A stretch of DNA of 64,000 bases, taken from CAXXOK01 sp001604115. Its GTDB lineage: Bacteria > Bacillota > Clostridia > Christensenellales > Aristaeellaceae. Positions 25,326-34,824 of this stretch are shown here, piece after piece. The translations under genes were made by a program, and so were the position numbers. The stretch covers positions 1-64,000 of the forward strand of contig JAYFOV010000005.1 of the NCBI GenBank assembly GCA_034928535.1, written 5' to 3'. The notes under the pieces were generated by a model. The model was not told the DNA's origin. It saw nothing but the letters and a program-made list of their open reading frames with translations, and did not search any database. Every line of letters begins with the position of its first letter. Within the stretch, counting starts at the first letter, position 1.

Positions 25326-26450
25326 ATGTTCATTTCCAAAAAGGACGCCCTTGCCTGGTTCACCTTTTTTGCCGCATTGCCGGAGGATGAAGAGTTGATG
25401 ATCCCGCAGCAGGAGATCGTGCTTGCAACCTTGGCTCAAATCGAAGCCACGGTGGAGCAGCAGAACCAAGTGCTGTTATCCAAAATTCCGGGCATCAAGT
25501 CCCTGGAAGATCGCACTTACTATATCGGCGATGACGATCACTTCCCGCAGGGTTGCCACTCTTGCCTGCTCGGCACGGGTCTGAGCGCGGTACGTAAAAC
25601 AAACAAATGCAACCTGGTATGCAAGTTTTGCTATAATTATGGAGAGCTGGATCGCATTCCACCTGTCGGCGAAGGTATGTGGGAAATCGGCGGCACCAAG
25701 TTTTATGAGCAGGATATTCCCCTGCTACTGTCCGTGCAGCCAAAACCAACGGGAATATCCTATGTTTATCTGGAACCCTTTATAGAAATCGAGCAATATT
25801 ACCCCATCATTAAACGGTTTCATGCGGCAGGCGTGCACCAGCACCTGTACACCAATGGTACGCTTGCCACCGAGGAGAACCTTCGCGCATTGGGCGAAGC
25901 CGGTCTGGATGAGTTGCGTTTCAATCTGGGTGCCTCCAATTGCGCGGATCCGGTAATCCGCAACATTGCCATCGCCAAGCGGTACATCCCGCAGGTGGGT
26001 ATCGAAACGCCGATGACGCCTGCTTTCAGCAAAGCACTCAGCCAGAAGAAACAGGAAATTCTGGCTACCGGGCTCGATTTTATGAACTGTGCAGAGCTGC
26101 ACCTGAACAGCAACAATCTGGAAAATTACGCGGGTGAAAATCTGTACATGGCCAGGCAAGGGTACATCTCGCCCATCTGGAGCCGGCAGCTTACCCTGCA
26201 ATGGATGCGCACAGCCGCCGAGGAAAACTGGAACATTGCAATGCACGATTGCTCCAACCGCACCAAATTTGCGCGCGACCTGAATTTGCGCGCCAAAGAA
26301 GGCGGCTGGTTTGGCGCAAGCAACTATGCCAGCGAGTTTTCCCGTCTCCCCTATGCCAGTTTCTTGCCCGTACTGCGGGATAAGCAGTTCCCGTTTTTGG
26401 AAGAAGAAGCATTGCCGCAAGGCTACAGGCCAGGTGATTTATGGTTTTAG
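25326..26450 (+). CDS. Radical SAM protein of unknown function
   Basis: A 374-residue radical SAM enzyme. The cluster motif is CNLVCKFC (about residues 94-101), preceded by an extra cysteine pair GCHSC near 77-81. A TIM-barrel core follows, including YVYLEPFIEIEQYYP and QHLYTNGTL. I do not recognise the substrate. AGGAGA at 25311-25316 supports the ATG at 25326. It has its own promoter but sits directly after the ABC operon. Radical SAM enzymes release 5'-deoxyadenosine, the source of 5-deoxyribose, so the proximity is suggestive, nothing more. Confidence 0.85.
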   Translation: MFISKKDALAWFTFFAALPEDEELMIPQQEIVLATLAQIEATVEQQNQVLLSKIPGIKSLEDRTYYIGDDDHFPQGCHSCLLGTGLSAVRKTNKCNLVCKFCYNYGELDRIPPVGEGMWEIGGTKFYEQDIPLLLSVQPKPTGISYVYLEPFIEIEQYYPIIKRFHAAGVHQHLYTNGTLATEENLRALGEAGLDELRFNLGASNCADPVIRNIAIAKRYIPQVGIETPMTPAFSKALSQKKQEILATGLDFMNCAELHLNSNNLENYAGENLYMARQGYISPIWSRQLTLQWMRTAAEENWNIAMHDCSNRTKFARDLNLRAKEGGWFGASNYASEFSRLPYASFLPVLRDKQFPFLEEEALPQGYRPGDLWF

Positions 26451-26650
26451 GGTGTCACAGTTCCGAACGCCTGCACCGTGTAAGCTCCCAAGTCTCCCCC
26501 GCGCATAAGGTGCGCCTAGCCCAGCCCGCCGTGCAGTGATTGCTTTATCGCTCCGCGATCCCCTGATTCTGCTATTGATTGCACAACAGCTGCGGAGTCA
26601 GCGTGCTGCGCGGTGGACTAACGCCAGTCAGGCAAACGGTTGTGCCAACG

Positions 26651-28660
26651 TTAGCAGTTTGCATGCTGCTGCATCATCGCAATAAACGCTTGCACCACGG
26701 CAGGATCAAATTGCGTGCCTGAACGTTCACGGATTTCATCCAGGGCCTTCTTCTGTGCTTCTTGTGTAGGTGACTCCTGTTGGCTCACAAGACGGTCGTA
26801 GCTTTCGACCACCGCGATGATCCGGGAAATCAGAGGAATCTGCTCTCCCTGCAACCCTCTGGGGTAACCCGTGCCATCCCAGCGCTCGTGGTGTCCGTAG
26901 ATATACTCCGCCAGGTCCAGGGTATCATCAAAAAGATTGAGGATCCGGTACCCTATGGCCGAGTGTTGCTGCATACGTTCCCGCTCTTCTTCAGAAAGCG
27001 CTGCTTTATTGAGGATTTCCGCATCCAGCACCACCTTCCCGATGTCATGCAGGTATCCTGCCCTTTGCAGTTTACTGATGTCCGTCTCTTCCAGATGCAT
27101 GGCTGTGCCCAGCGCAAAACAAAGCTCGCTAACGGCCAAGGAATGACGTTGTTCCTTGGCATTGCGGGCATGCAGAGTTTCAATAATCGTATCTATGATG
27201 TCTTTATTGTTTGTGCGTCGGTTGATCGTTTTATCCCGATACATCGCGTTTTCAGCATTGGCCAGCACCTCCGCCAGGGGTTGCTCCGGCGTCTGTTTGG
27301 TTTCAAGCCCTAGCGCTATGCTACACTTGATCGCCTCCACTTTTGCGCTCAAAAAGCCTGTCTTGATGCGATCCACAATCTTTTCTGCGTTGGCCTGCGA
27401 TGTTTTGGGCAACAGCACTATAAACTCGTCTCCGCCTACACGTGCAACCAGATCTTGCTGCCTGCAGGCTTGCTTCAATATTCCGGCGGATTTCTTGATC
27501 AACTCATCACCGGCAGAATGCCCAAAGATATCGTTGGTCATTTTCAACCCATTAATATCTGCGAAAATGATGGAAATCGGCAGATTGTCCGGGTTGTCCA
27601 TCCTGTCTCGGTTCTCTTCAAAGCATCGCCGGTTTTGGAGCCCTGTCAGAACATCATAACGGTTGAGGTAGTCGATTTCCGACTCCTTCTTTTTCCGCTC
27701 TGTGCTGTCCGTGAAAGTGACTACTGCGCCTACAATCTCGCCATTTTTGATCTGCGGATAGGAGTAATACTCCACCGTAAAACAACTCTGATCCGCACGC
27801 CAGAAAACTTCATGATCCATATGCGTGCCTTCCCCATGGATAAATGCGTTAAAAATGTTGCATTCGCTTATGGGAATGGGCGTGCCATCGCTTCGGCTAT
27901 GGTGAATCAGCCAATGCATGTTTTGCCCCAGCAGATCGGATTGTTCATGGTAGCCCAGCAAATCAATACAGCGTCGGTTACAGAAGGTGCACTTCCCTTC
28001 CAGATCGATACCATAGATGGCTTCGGCGGCAGAATCCAGAATCAAGCGTAGATCGCTCTGCTGGTTTTCAAGCTTGAGGCCTGTTTCCCGGAGCTCCGCC
28101 ATCACATCGTTACGGTTTTTGACCAGGTTGGCCAGCATGCCTGTACTGCATAGCGTGGCTCCGGCAATGCTGATGATGGATTGCACATCAAACTCCGCCG
28201 CGCCCCACCGGTTGAGGCCGGAGATGAAAAAGTAAAGCATATACAAGCCGAACAGCGCCATAAAAACCCTGACAGACCGGTTGTTCAGAAGATAATACGC
28301 AATCGGCGGAACCATTCCAATCCAGATAAAAGCATAGTGTTGGTTCTGCACGACATGAAAATATGCGATCATGCACACCAAGATCATGCCCATGGTCAGG
28401 TGCGCAGCAACCTCATATTTGCCAGTGATCCTGAAATAGATTAGCGCAATCAAGGCCAACACAGTCGATAAGGCATTGACAAGTGTTACGCCGCGCACAG
28501 GAAATACAAGTCCGTTGAAAACGGTAAATGCCAAACACAAGAAGAACATCGATAGCAGGAGCGTTTGCAATACTTTGGTCCTGCGTGGCAGGTCTTCTCC
28601 CATTTGGTAGCCGCCTGTTTTGATAAGAAAACGCCGCAGGAAATTGATATATTTCTTCAT
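26651..28660 (-). CDS. Membrane PAS-GGDEF-HD-GYP cyclic-di-GMP enzyme
   Basis: About 669 residues. Six or so membrane segments (residues 20-190), a PAS domain (about 215-340), a GGDEF domain with intact RVGGDEFIVLL, and a C-terminal HD-GYP domain with HDIGK and HHERWDGTGYPRGLQG. It carries motifs for both synthesis and breakdown of cyclic-di-GMP. The open frame extends upstream into the next gene, but the ATG at 28660, 20 bases after that gene's stop, is the natural start. It is second in the two-gene signalling unit. Confidence 0.9.
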   Translation of the reverse strand: MKKYINFLRRFLIKTGGYQMGEDLPRRTKVLQTLLLSMFFLCLAFTVFNGLVFPVRGVTLVNALSTVLALIALIYFRITGKYEVAAHLTMGMILVCMIAYFHVVQNQHYAFIWIGMVPPIAYYLLNNRSVRVFMALFGLYMLYFFISGLNRWGAAEFDVQSIISIAGATLCSTGMLANLVKNRNDVMAELRETGLKLENQQSDLRLILDSAAEAIYGIDLEGKCTFCNRRCIDLLGYHEQSDLLGQNMHWLIHHSRSDGTPIPISECNIFNAFIHGEGTHMDHEVFWRADQSCFTVEYYSYPQIKNGEIVGAVVTFTDSTERKKKESEIDYLNRYDVLTGLQNRRCFEENRDRMDNPDNLPISIIFADINGLKMTNDIFGHSAGDELIKKSAGILKQACRQQDLVARVGGDEFIVLLPKTSQANAEKIVDRIKTGFLSAKVEAIKCSIALGLETKQTPEQPLAEVLANAENAMYRDKTINRRTNNKDIIDTIIETLHARNAKEQRHSLAVSELCFALGTAMHLEETDISKLQRAGYLHDIGKVVLDAEILNKAALSEEERERMQQHSAIGYRILNLFDDTLDLAEYIYGHHERWDGTGYPRGLQGEQIPLISRIIAVVESYDRLVSQQESPTQEAQKKALDEIRERSGTQFDPAVVQAFIAMMQQHANC

Positions 28661-28679
28661 TCCTGTACCATCCTCAATT

Positions 28680-31600
28680 CTACCAGTCGACGGAATGGCA
28701 TGGTGATCCCTGCTGCTGCTCACGCAAAAAGTGGAGGGCGGCATCTTCATCAAGCGGTTTGCTGATCAAATAACCCTGGATGTGATCGCACTGATGGTCG
28801 ATCAGGTATTGCAGCTGGCGTTCATGCTCAACGCCCTCCGCCACTGCGCAGTGCCCCAGTTTGTGTGCCATGGAAATGATATCGCTGGTGATGGCCATTT
28901 GAGGATCTGAATCCAGCAACTTATCGATAAAGTACTTATCGATTTTCAAACAGTTTACGTTCAGTTCTTTTTCTCTGGCTAAAGAGGAATAGCCGGTGCC
29001 AAAATCGTCTATCGCGATGCGAAGGCCGGCATCCTTAAGCACCTCAATGGTATGGTTAATGCCGACATAATCCGCTGCAAAAACGGATTCCGTCAGCTCG
29101 ATCCCGATATTTATGGGGGCTACGCCCATATCGGCAATCAAGCCGAGGAGTCTTTCCACAAAATCATGCCTGAGTAGCTGGATGACGGATACATTGATGG
29201 AAACGCTGACGGATCCATATCCCTGCTTTTGCAGCTTGGTAAGGAACTGAAATGCCTTCACAATGATCTGCTCACCGATGGGGATGATCATCTTGGTACG
29301 CTCCGCAATCGGGATAAACTCCACAGGGAGCACAAGCCCCAGTTTGCGTGTCTTGAGCCTGGCCAGCGCCTCAAAGCCGCAGATGGATCGGCTCCGCACG
29401 TCCAGAATGGGCTGGTATTGGAGGTACAGCTCATCCCCGGGAATGCCGTCCGCAACTTCCGTGAGTGCCTGCCGGATATCGGCCTCACGGTTCACCATGG
29501 CTTCCAGCTCATCGTTATAAAAACACACGCCAAAATCTTTCTCCGCCAGTGTGAGCGCACGCTCGGATGAAATCAGGAGTTTTCGCAGCAGAGAATCTGT
29601 GTCCAGCCTCTGATTTTCCCCATCCACCTCCAACACACCGATGCCGCCGCTGATACGGTCTGTAGCAAACACCGTTTGCATATGCTCTGCGATGGCGGCA
29701 CAAAAGTCTGTCAGCTCGGCTTGGTCCAGGTAGCCGATCACATAAAACACGAAACGGTTTCCATACGTCTGGCACAAAACGCGGTTGTCATTGCTGAACT
29801 GATCCAGTGACATCGCAGCGGATTTGATCAGGTTTTGTGTGTAGTGAAAGCCATAATTGGCTGTGAGCAGTTGCACCGTACTCAGGTTCACGCTGATCAG
29901 CGCCCTTTTCTGCCCGTCCTGCCTCTGGAGATCTTTCAGCAACAGTGATTCCAGATAGTCACGGTTGTAAAGGCCTGTCCATCGGTCATGCTCGCCGATG
30001 TAGCGCAGATTGTTCTCCATCTCTTTTCGGTCGGTAATATCCAGGATGATTCCTTCCAAGGCTTCCACGTTTCCTTTCTCATTGTACAAGCCTTGTCCCA
30101 TCTCCAGCACCCATTTCCGCTCGCCGGTCGCTGTCATGATCTCATACTCAACACGGTAGGGCATTTGATAGGGCACTGTGCGGCGCCACTCCTCCGCCAG
30201 TACATCCTGATACGCCGGGGTAATGATACTGTTAAAGGACAAATCCCGGTTATGGACAAAACTCTCCGACGCATAGCCCGTCAGTTTTTGACACCCTTCG
30301 GAAACGATCAGCATGGTTCCCTGCTCATCATACAGGCAGCGATAGGCCAAGCCCGGCAAATTGGCCAAAAGGATGGACTTACTGCGTTCACTCTCGTGCA
30401 GAGCAATTTCGGCCAGCTTGCGGGACGTTACGTTACGGGAAACGCCAATAAATCCCGTTGCATTCCCTCGCGCATCCCGGACAAAAGAGAAGTTCGTTTC
30501 TACCCAAATCATGGAATCATCCGCGCGGATCAGCTCCAGCTCAATGCTCAGGGATCGGTTTCGATCGACCGTCGGATCCTTTTCGTTTTCTAGTTCCTTG
30601 GAAATGAGCGCAATAAGCTCCTCCATGGCACTAGGGGGAAATTCCTCGTACAGCACGCGGCCCATATAGGTTTCGGCGGATACGCCAAACAATTTTTCGA
30701 TGGAGGGGCTCACATAGACAGTTTTAAAATCCAGATCCGTTTGCCACACCACATCCGAAATGTTCTCCGCAATGTGCCGATACTTTTTTTCACTTTCAGC
30801 CAGCGCCGCTTCTGCCTCTTTCTGACTGGTAATATCCTGCAGGATGCAATGCGTCTGCTTGAATTGCCCTTGGTCGTCATAGCCTATTCTGCCTTCAAAT
30901 GCGATGAACACCGGCGTACCGTTCTTATGCAGCACCTCAAATTCACTATGGATATGCCCTTGCGCCCGAAACAGGGGAAACCGCTTGCGAAAAAGCTCCT
31001 GTTGTTCGGGAAGCAGAAAATCACCAAACCATTTCCCGAGCACTTCATCTTTTGTATAGCCCAGCAGTGCACACCACTGTTGGTTGATCTCCAGAAAATG
31101 ACCGCTTTCGTCCAGTGATTGATAGCCCAGCGGCGCTTTGTCAAAAAGCAGTTTGAAACGTTCCTCCGATTGCCTTAACTGATCCTGCGCCTGCTTGAGC
31201 TGTTGCTGGTGCATCAGCAGTAAGCTCAAAATGACCGACGCCAGTGGATAAATCAAAAGTACCGGGACGGTGATGGCTCGAATGACCTCCCAACTGCTGG
31301 GGTATGGGATCAGTAGCATGCATAACAGCATCGTGATGTGAACACTGATGCTCATCAGATATATGTTCAGTCCTCGCCACTTGGTTGCTTTGGGGTATAG
31401 CCAACGCCGCCATGCCAACCCGATCAGCGCACTGGACAGGATCACAGCGATGCCCGATACCGTGCCAACGCCGCCAATGATGATCCGTGTAGTCAAGGCC
31501 ACCGCTGCCACAATGGCAACAGGTATCGACCCGAAGATCAATCCGGTCACACTGATCAGGATTGACCGCGTATCAAAGATGATGCCCGATTGGAGCGTGA

Positions 31601-31769
31601 AAGGCAGAGACATGATCACACTGCAAATCAAAGCGATGAAGCCCCCGCAAACAAAGGGCTGTATACGCCGAAAACGCAGCGGCATCAAATAGACAAGCTC
31701 ATAGATAATGGACAGGCTGAGCAAAAGTGCAGCATTGTTGATCAGTTCAAACAATACTTCCCATTCCAT
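28680..31769 (-). CDS. LytS-type membrane PAS-GGDEF(degenerate)-EAL phosphodiesterase
   Basis: About 1029 residues. N-terminal 5TM sensor of the LytS kind (DTRSILISVTGLIFGSIPVA), three PAS domains (about 205-570), a GGDEF domain whose signature is replaced by YGNRFVFYV, then an EAL domain with FEALARL, ELTESVF, DDFGTGYSSL and EGVE. So it should break down cyclic-di-GMP, with the GGDEF part perhaps regulatory. GAGGTG precedes the ATG at 31769; an upstream in-frame start at 31841 lacks a ribosome binding site. Confidence 0.9.
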   Translation of the reverse strand: MEWEVLFELINNAALLLSLSIIYELVYLMPLRFRRIQPFVCGGFIALICSVIMSLPFTLQSGIIFDTRSILISVTGLIFGSIPVAIVAAVALTTRIIIGGVGTVSGIAVILSSALIGLAWRRWLYPKATKWRGLNIYLMSISVHITMLLCMLLIPYPSSWEVIRAITVPVLLIYPLASVILSLLLMHQQQLKQAQDQLRQSEERFKLLFDKAPLGYQSLDESGHFLEINQQWCALLGYTKDEVLGKWFGDFLLPEQQELFRKRFPLFRAQGHIHSEFEVLHKNGTPVFIAFEGRIGYDDQGQFKQTHCILQDITSQKEAEAALAESEKKYRHIAENISDVVWQTDLDFKTVYVSPSIEKLFGVSAETYMGRVLYEEFPPSAMEELIALISKELENEKDPTVDRNRSLSIELELIRADDSMIWVETNFSFVRDARGNATGFIGVSRNVTSRKLAEIALHESERSKSILLANLPGLAYRCLYDEQGTMLIVSEGCQKLTGYASESFVHNRDLSFNSIITPAYQDVLAEEWRRTVPYQMPYRVEYEIMTATGERKWVLEMGQGLYNEKGNVEALEGIILDITDRKEMENNLRYIGEHDRWTGLYNRDYLESLLLKDLQRQDGQKRALISVNLSTVQLLTANYGFHYTQNLIKSAAMSLDQFSNDNRVLCQTYGNRFVFYVIGYLDQAELTDFCAAIAEHMQTVFATDRISGGIGVLEVDGENQRLDTDSLLRKLLISSERALTLAEKDFGVCFYNDELEAMVNREADIRQALTEVADGIPGDELYLQYQPILDVRSRSICGFEALARLKTRKLGLVLPVEFIPIAERTKMIIPIGEQIIVKAFQFLTKLQKQGYGSVSVSINVSVIQLLRHDFVERLLGLIADMGVAPINIGIELTESVFAADYVGINHTIEVLKDAGLRIAIDDFGTGYSSLAREKELNVNCLKIDKYFIDKLLDSDPQMAITSDIISMAHKLGHCAVAEGVEHERQLQYLIDHQCDHIQGYLISKPLDEDAALHFLREQQQGSPCHSVDW

Positions 31770-32180
31770 ACAACGCACCTCTTTTATAGGCTCCAAACAC
31801 ACGCATCGGCAATCCCTGTGACAGATGGCCAGTGCTGCCAATCGCTTCGGCGCACGGCTTGGGGCTGAAACCGGAACGCAGTAAAGCCCATCCTCCGTGC
31901 CGGCGTGCAGGCAGTTAAAGCGTAGGAATGATCAAGCTATGGGGTGTTGTCGTCATGGTTCTCTGCGCAACGTCATCAGGGATTACTTCGCCGTGGATGC
32001 GTCAAATTCCTTTACCAACAACGTTTGCTCTCCCACAGCATGTTCGGGGGGCTGTAAGCGCGCGCCCTCCAGCAGCGCCAGATCGCCCGCCTATGCCCGC
32101 TCCTGCGCCTTACGCTCTGGCTTCCTTGATGCACAAAGGTAACCAGGTCAAGCCCGCCCACATGCATCCGTTATGCTGCT
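31770..32180. other. Gap between signalling genes and GH18 gene
   Basis: 411 bases with no credible gene on either strand. Short open frames here lack ribosome binding sites and have unlikely composition. No strong hairpin or promoter was identified. Confidence 0.5.
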
Positions 32181-33308
32181 TCACGGGAGATCCTGATCCG
32201 CTCCCGCCATCGCTGCAACCAAAGTCCCATCCGCCAGATCACCATATTCCCATGCAAACAGACCCATCAGCGCTTGCTGCTGCGCGTAGAGCCTCTTTTG
32301 CGAAATAGAACGCTCATCATCAAAGCTGATAAAGATTTGCCGATGCAGATAATAGGGTGCCTGCGCGGCCGCGTCAAAATGCAGCGCGTCAGGCGTTTTG
32401 CGAATCAATTTGGCTATCGCCGCATAGGTCAGGGTGCCCTTGGGCATCGCGGGCTGATACAGCGGGGCGTCCGCTTCCGTAGCCCAACGGTGGCCATAGA
32501 ACGCCACGCCCAGCATCAGTTTGCTCGCAGGGATGCCGGCTGCCAGGTAGGCTTCCACACAGACAGTTGCCGATATCGCTCGGGGATCCGAAGCATACAG
32601 GGCGGTATGGTGGGACGCCATGCCCGGCTGCTGCAAATCATAAGTCATGAGATTGACCTGATCTACCGTCTGACCCACCGCCACGCAATCTATGCCTGCC
32701 GCCATATCAGGTGACCCGCTCAAGGCAACGCATAGCCTGCGCGGAACGCCATCGGCCGCTACGAGGGCATCCAGACCGGCGCGCAGCGCTTGCAGCAGCA
32801 AAGTGTAGTTCTCCAGGTCATCAGGGCTGCTTTGGATACCGCCCACTGAAGAGCCCGGATATTCCCAATCGATATCCACGCCCAGAAATCCGTATTGCTG
32901 CATTACATCCAGCACATTGGCTGCAAATGCCGCGCGGCTTTGCGGGGTTGCGGCCGCCTGCGAAAAACCATCCGCGCCCCATCCGCCTACGGAAAGGATG
33001 GGCGTGATGTGTGGATGCTTGCGTATGAATGCTTGAAACTTCTTGAAATTCTTCCAATGGGCAACACTCACCTGCTCATGACGGATGAGGGCAAAGGCAT
33101 AGAACATCTGGTCGATGCTGCTTGCGTCCGCATCGCGGTATTTCGCCTTGCTGCCGTCAAACACATACACGCCAGTCAGCAATCGCTGCTCCGCGTACGC
33201 CGCGGGCCATTTTTCACCGATGCCCTGCACGGTGCAGCCGCTGGCAGTCAGTAACAGAGCCGCCATCAGCGCCGCTTTGCCGCGCCACAGCCGGGTTGTA
33301 TGCTTCAC
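32181..33308 (-). CDS. Glycoside hydrolase family 18 lipoprotein
   Basis: About 375 residues. The start is probably GTG at 33308 behind GGGGAGA. A signal peptide ends in a lipobox (ALLLTASGC), so it is anchored on the cell surface. The GH18 core shows SVGGWG and FLGVDIDWEYPG, with the catalytic Glu present; the first Asp of the usual DxxDxDxE motif is Leu. GH18 enzymes cut chitin-like or N-acetylglucosamine polymers. It follows the GT2 synthase gene, so a role in trimming or releasing the polymer is likely. Confidence 0.88.
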   Translation of the reverse strand: MKHTTRLWRGKAALMAALLLTASGCTVQGIGEKWPAAYAEQRLLTGVYVFDGSKAKYRDADASSIDQMFYAFALIRHEQVSVAHWKNFKKFQAFIRKHPHITPILSVGGWGADGFSQAAATPQSRAAFAANVLDVMQQYGFLGVDIDWEYPGSSVGGIQSSPDDLENYTLLLQALRAGLDALVAADGVPRRLCVALSGSPDMAAGIDCVAVGQTVDQVNLMTYDLQQPGMASHHTALYASDPRAISATVCVEAYLAAGIPASKLMLGVAFYGHRWATEADAPLYQPAMPKGTLTYAAIAKLIRKTPDALHFDAAAQAPYYLHRQIFISFDDERSISQKRLYAQQQALMGLFAWEYGDLADGTLVAAMAGADQDLP

Positions 33309-33411
33309 AGGCACGCATCTCCCCTCATGTTGAATTGCATGCAGCGCTAGTTGCCGATCCACACCCCTGAGCGCTTTGGCACGGCGCCTGCGCATCGGCT
33401 TTCGCCCCGCC

Positions 33412-34824
33412 TTATGAATTGGACACGAACTTTTCTCGCTTCATGGTACCCCACGAGTTTTTCCCACTGCGGTATTTGATACAGCCAATGAAGCGGATCA
33501 AGGTATTGAACTGACGGAAGCCAAAGTTATCCACCAAAGCATAGGCGGCCAGGGTCAGCACCTGGCTCATTTTGGGGAATTTGCGCATGGCATAGCTTTC
33601 CTGGAGTATGGCTCCAAGCGACAGGATCAGGCCAACCATCACCACCAGAAGGAAGAAGAGCAATGCAAACTTCCAACTGATGATGTCAAGCCACCAGGAC
33701 AGTGGTATCACAAAATAACCCATGGTTTCAAAAATGGGACCGATAAATTCGAAAATCCAGTAGTATGGCAGCATCAACAGGCCGGCTTTGCCGTATTTCG
33801 GGTTAAAGGCCATGTCTTTATGGCGCATCAGGACATTGATCAGCCCGATTTGCCAGCGCTTGCGCTGCTTGTACAGGTCACGCAGGTTTTCCGGTGGTTG
33901 CGTCCAACAGATGGGATCCGGCAAAAAATCGATCCTGTAGGGTTTCCCGGAGTCGCGCAAGCCGCGGTGCAGCTTGACCACCAACTCCATATCCTCGCCA
34001 ATGCAGTTGGTTGTATAGCCGCCCACCGACACGACTGCATCCTTGCGAAACGCGCCAAACGCTCCGGAAATAATCAGCAGCATGCCCATCGATGCAGCTC
34101 CGATGCGCCCCGTAAAAAAGGATCGCAGGTATTCGACGGTTTGCAGCTTGCCCAGCGCTGTGCGCGGCAGGCGGATTTCTTTAATTTCGCCATCCTGAAT
34201 CACGCAGCCATTGGCGATACGCACCACGCCGCCAACCGCAACCACTGTGCTGTCTTGCAGGAATGGGGTCACAATGCGTACCAGCGCTTCTTTTTCAAGC
34301 ACGGAGTCCGCATCCATCGACACCACCACCGGATATCTTGCAAAGTTGATGCCAGCGTTCAGCGCATCCGCCTTCCCGCCATTTTCCTTGTCCAAAACGA
34401 TCAGGTTTGCGTACAGCGGCGTGCGATACACCCCACGGATCGGCATGGCTTCGACCGATTTCTTAAATGGCTGCTCAATGGGCACCATGCTGAACTGCTC
34501 CAGCAAAAGTGAGAGCGTGCCATCTGTGCCGCCGTCGTTCACAACGATGATCTCATATTCCGGGTAATTGAGTTTGAGCAGGTTTTTGACGGTCTCAATT
34601 ACCGTTTGCTCCTCATTGTAAGCAGGCACGATCAGCGATACGGGGATCATGTTGGCCGAATCGATATAGCGTCGGTAATCGGAAAACCGCAGATACTTGA
34701 CATACTCATTGAGTGCTTTGCCGGAGTAGAGCAGCTGGAGAAAGTATGTTACCGTAATGCCGATCATATAGGCCAGCGAGAGGCTGTTCAAAACCATCAG
34801 CACAACGTAGAGCACATTTTTCAT
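33412..34824 (-). CDS. Processive family 2 glycosyltransferase (polysaccharide synthase)
   Basis: A 470-residue membrane glycosyltransferase with the processive GT2 set: VPAYNEE, DAD in VVVSMDADSV, GEDMEL, and QRKRW. Two N-terminal and several C-terminal membrane helices frame the catalytic domain, as in BcsA, HasA and PgaC/IcaA. No PilZ domain is present. Its start overlaps the end of the upstream 1082-residue gene by four bases. It probably builds and exports a beta-linked polysaccharide; the sugar cannot be told from sequence. Confidence 0.92.
   Translation of the reverse strand: MKNVLYVVLMVLNSLSLAYMIGITVTYFLQLLYSGKALNEYVKYLRFSDYRRYIDSANMIPVSLIVPAYNEEQTVIETVKNLLKLNYPEYEIIVVNDGGTDGTLSLLLEQFSMVPIEQPFKKSVEAMPIRGVYRTPLYANLIVLDKENGGKADALNAGINFARYPVVVSMDADSVLEKEALVRIVTPFLQDSTVVAVGGVVRIANGCVIQDGEIKEIRLPRTALGKLQTVEYLRSFFTGRIGAASMGMLLIISGAFGAFRKDAVVSVGGYTTNCIGEDMELVVKLHRGLRDSGKPYRIDFLPDPICWTQPPENLRDLYKQRKRWQIGLINVLMRHKDMAFNPKYGKAGLLMLPYYWIFEFIGPIFETMGYFVIPLSWWLDIISWKFALLFFLLVVMVGLILSLGAILQESYAMRKFPKMSQVLTLAAYALVDNFGFRQFNTLIRFIGCIKYRSGKNSWGTMKREKFVSNS

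Noticed and set aside
31897..32308. Short plus-strand frames between the EAL and GH18 genes
   Set aside because: No start signals, poor composition and overlap with the GH18 gene end.
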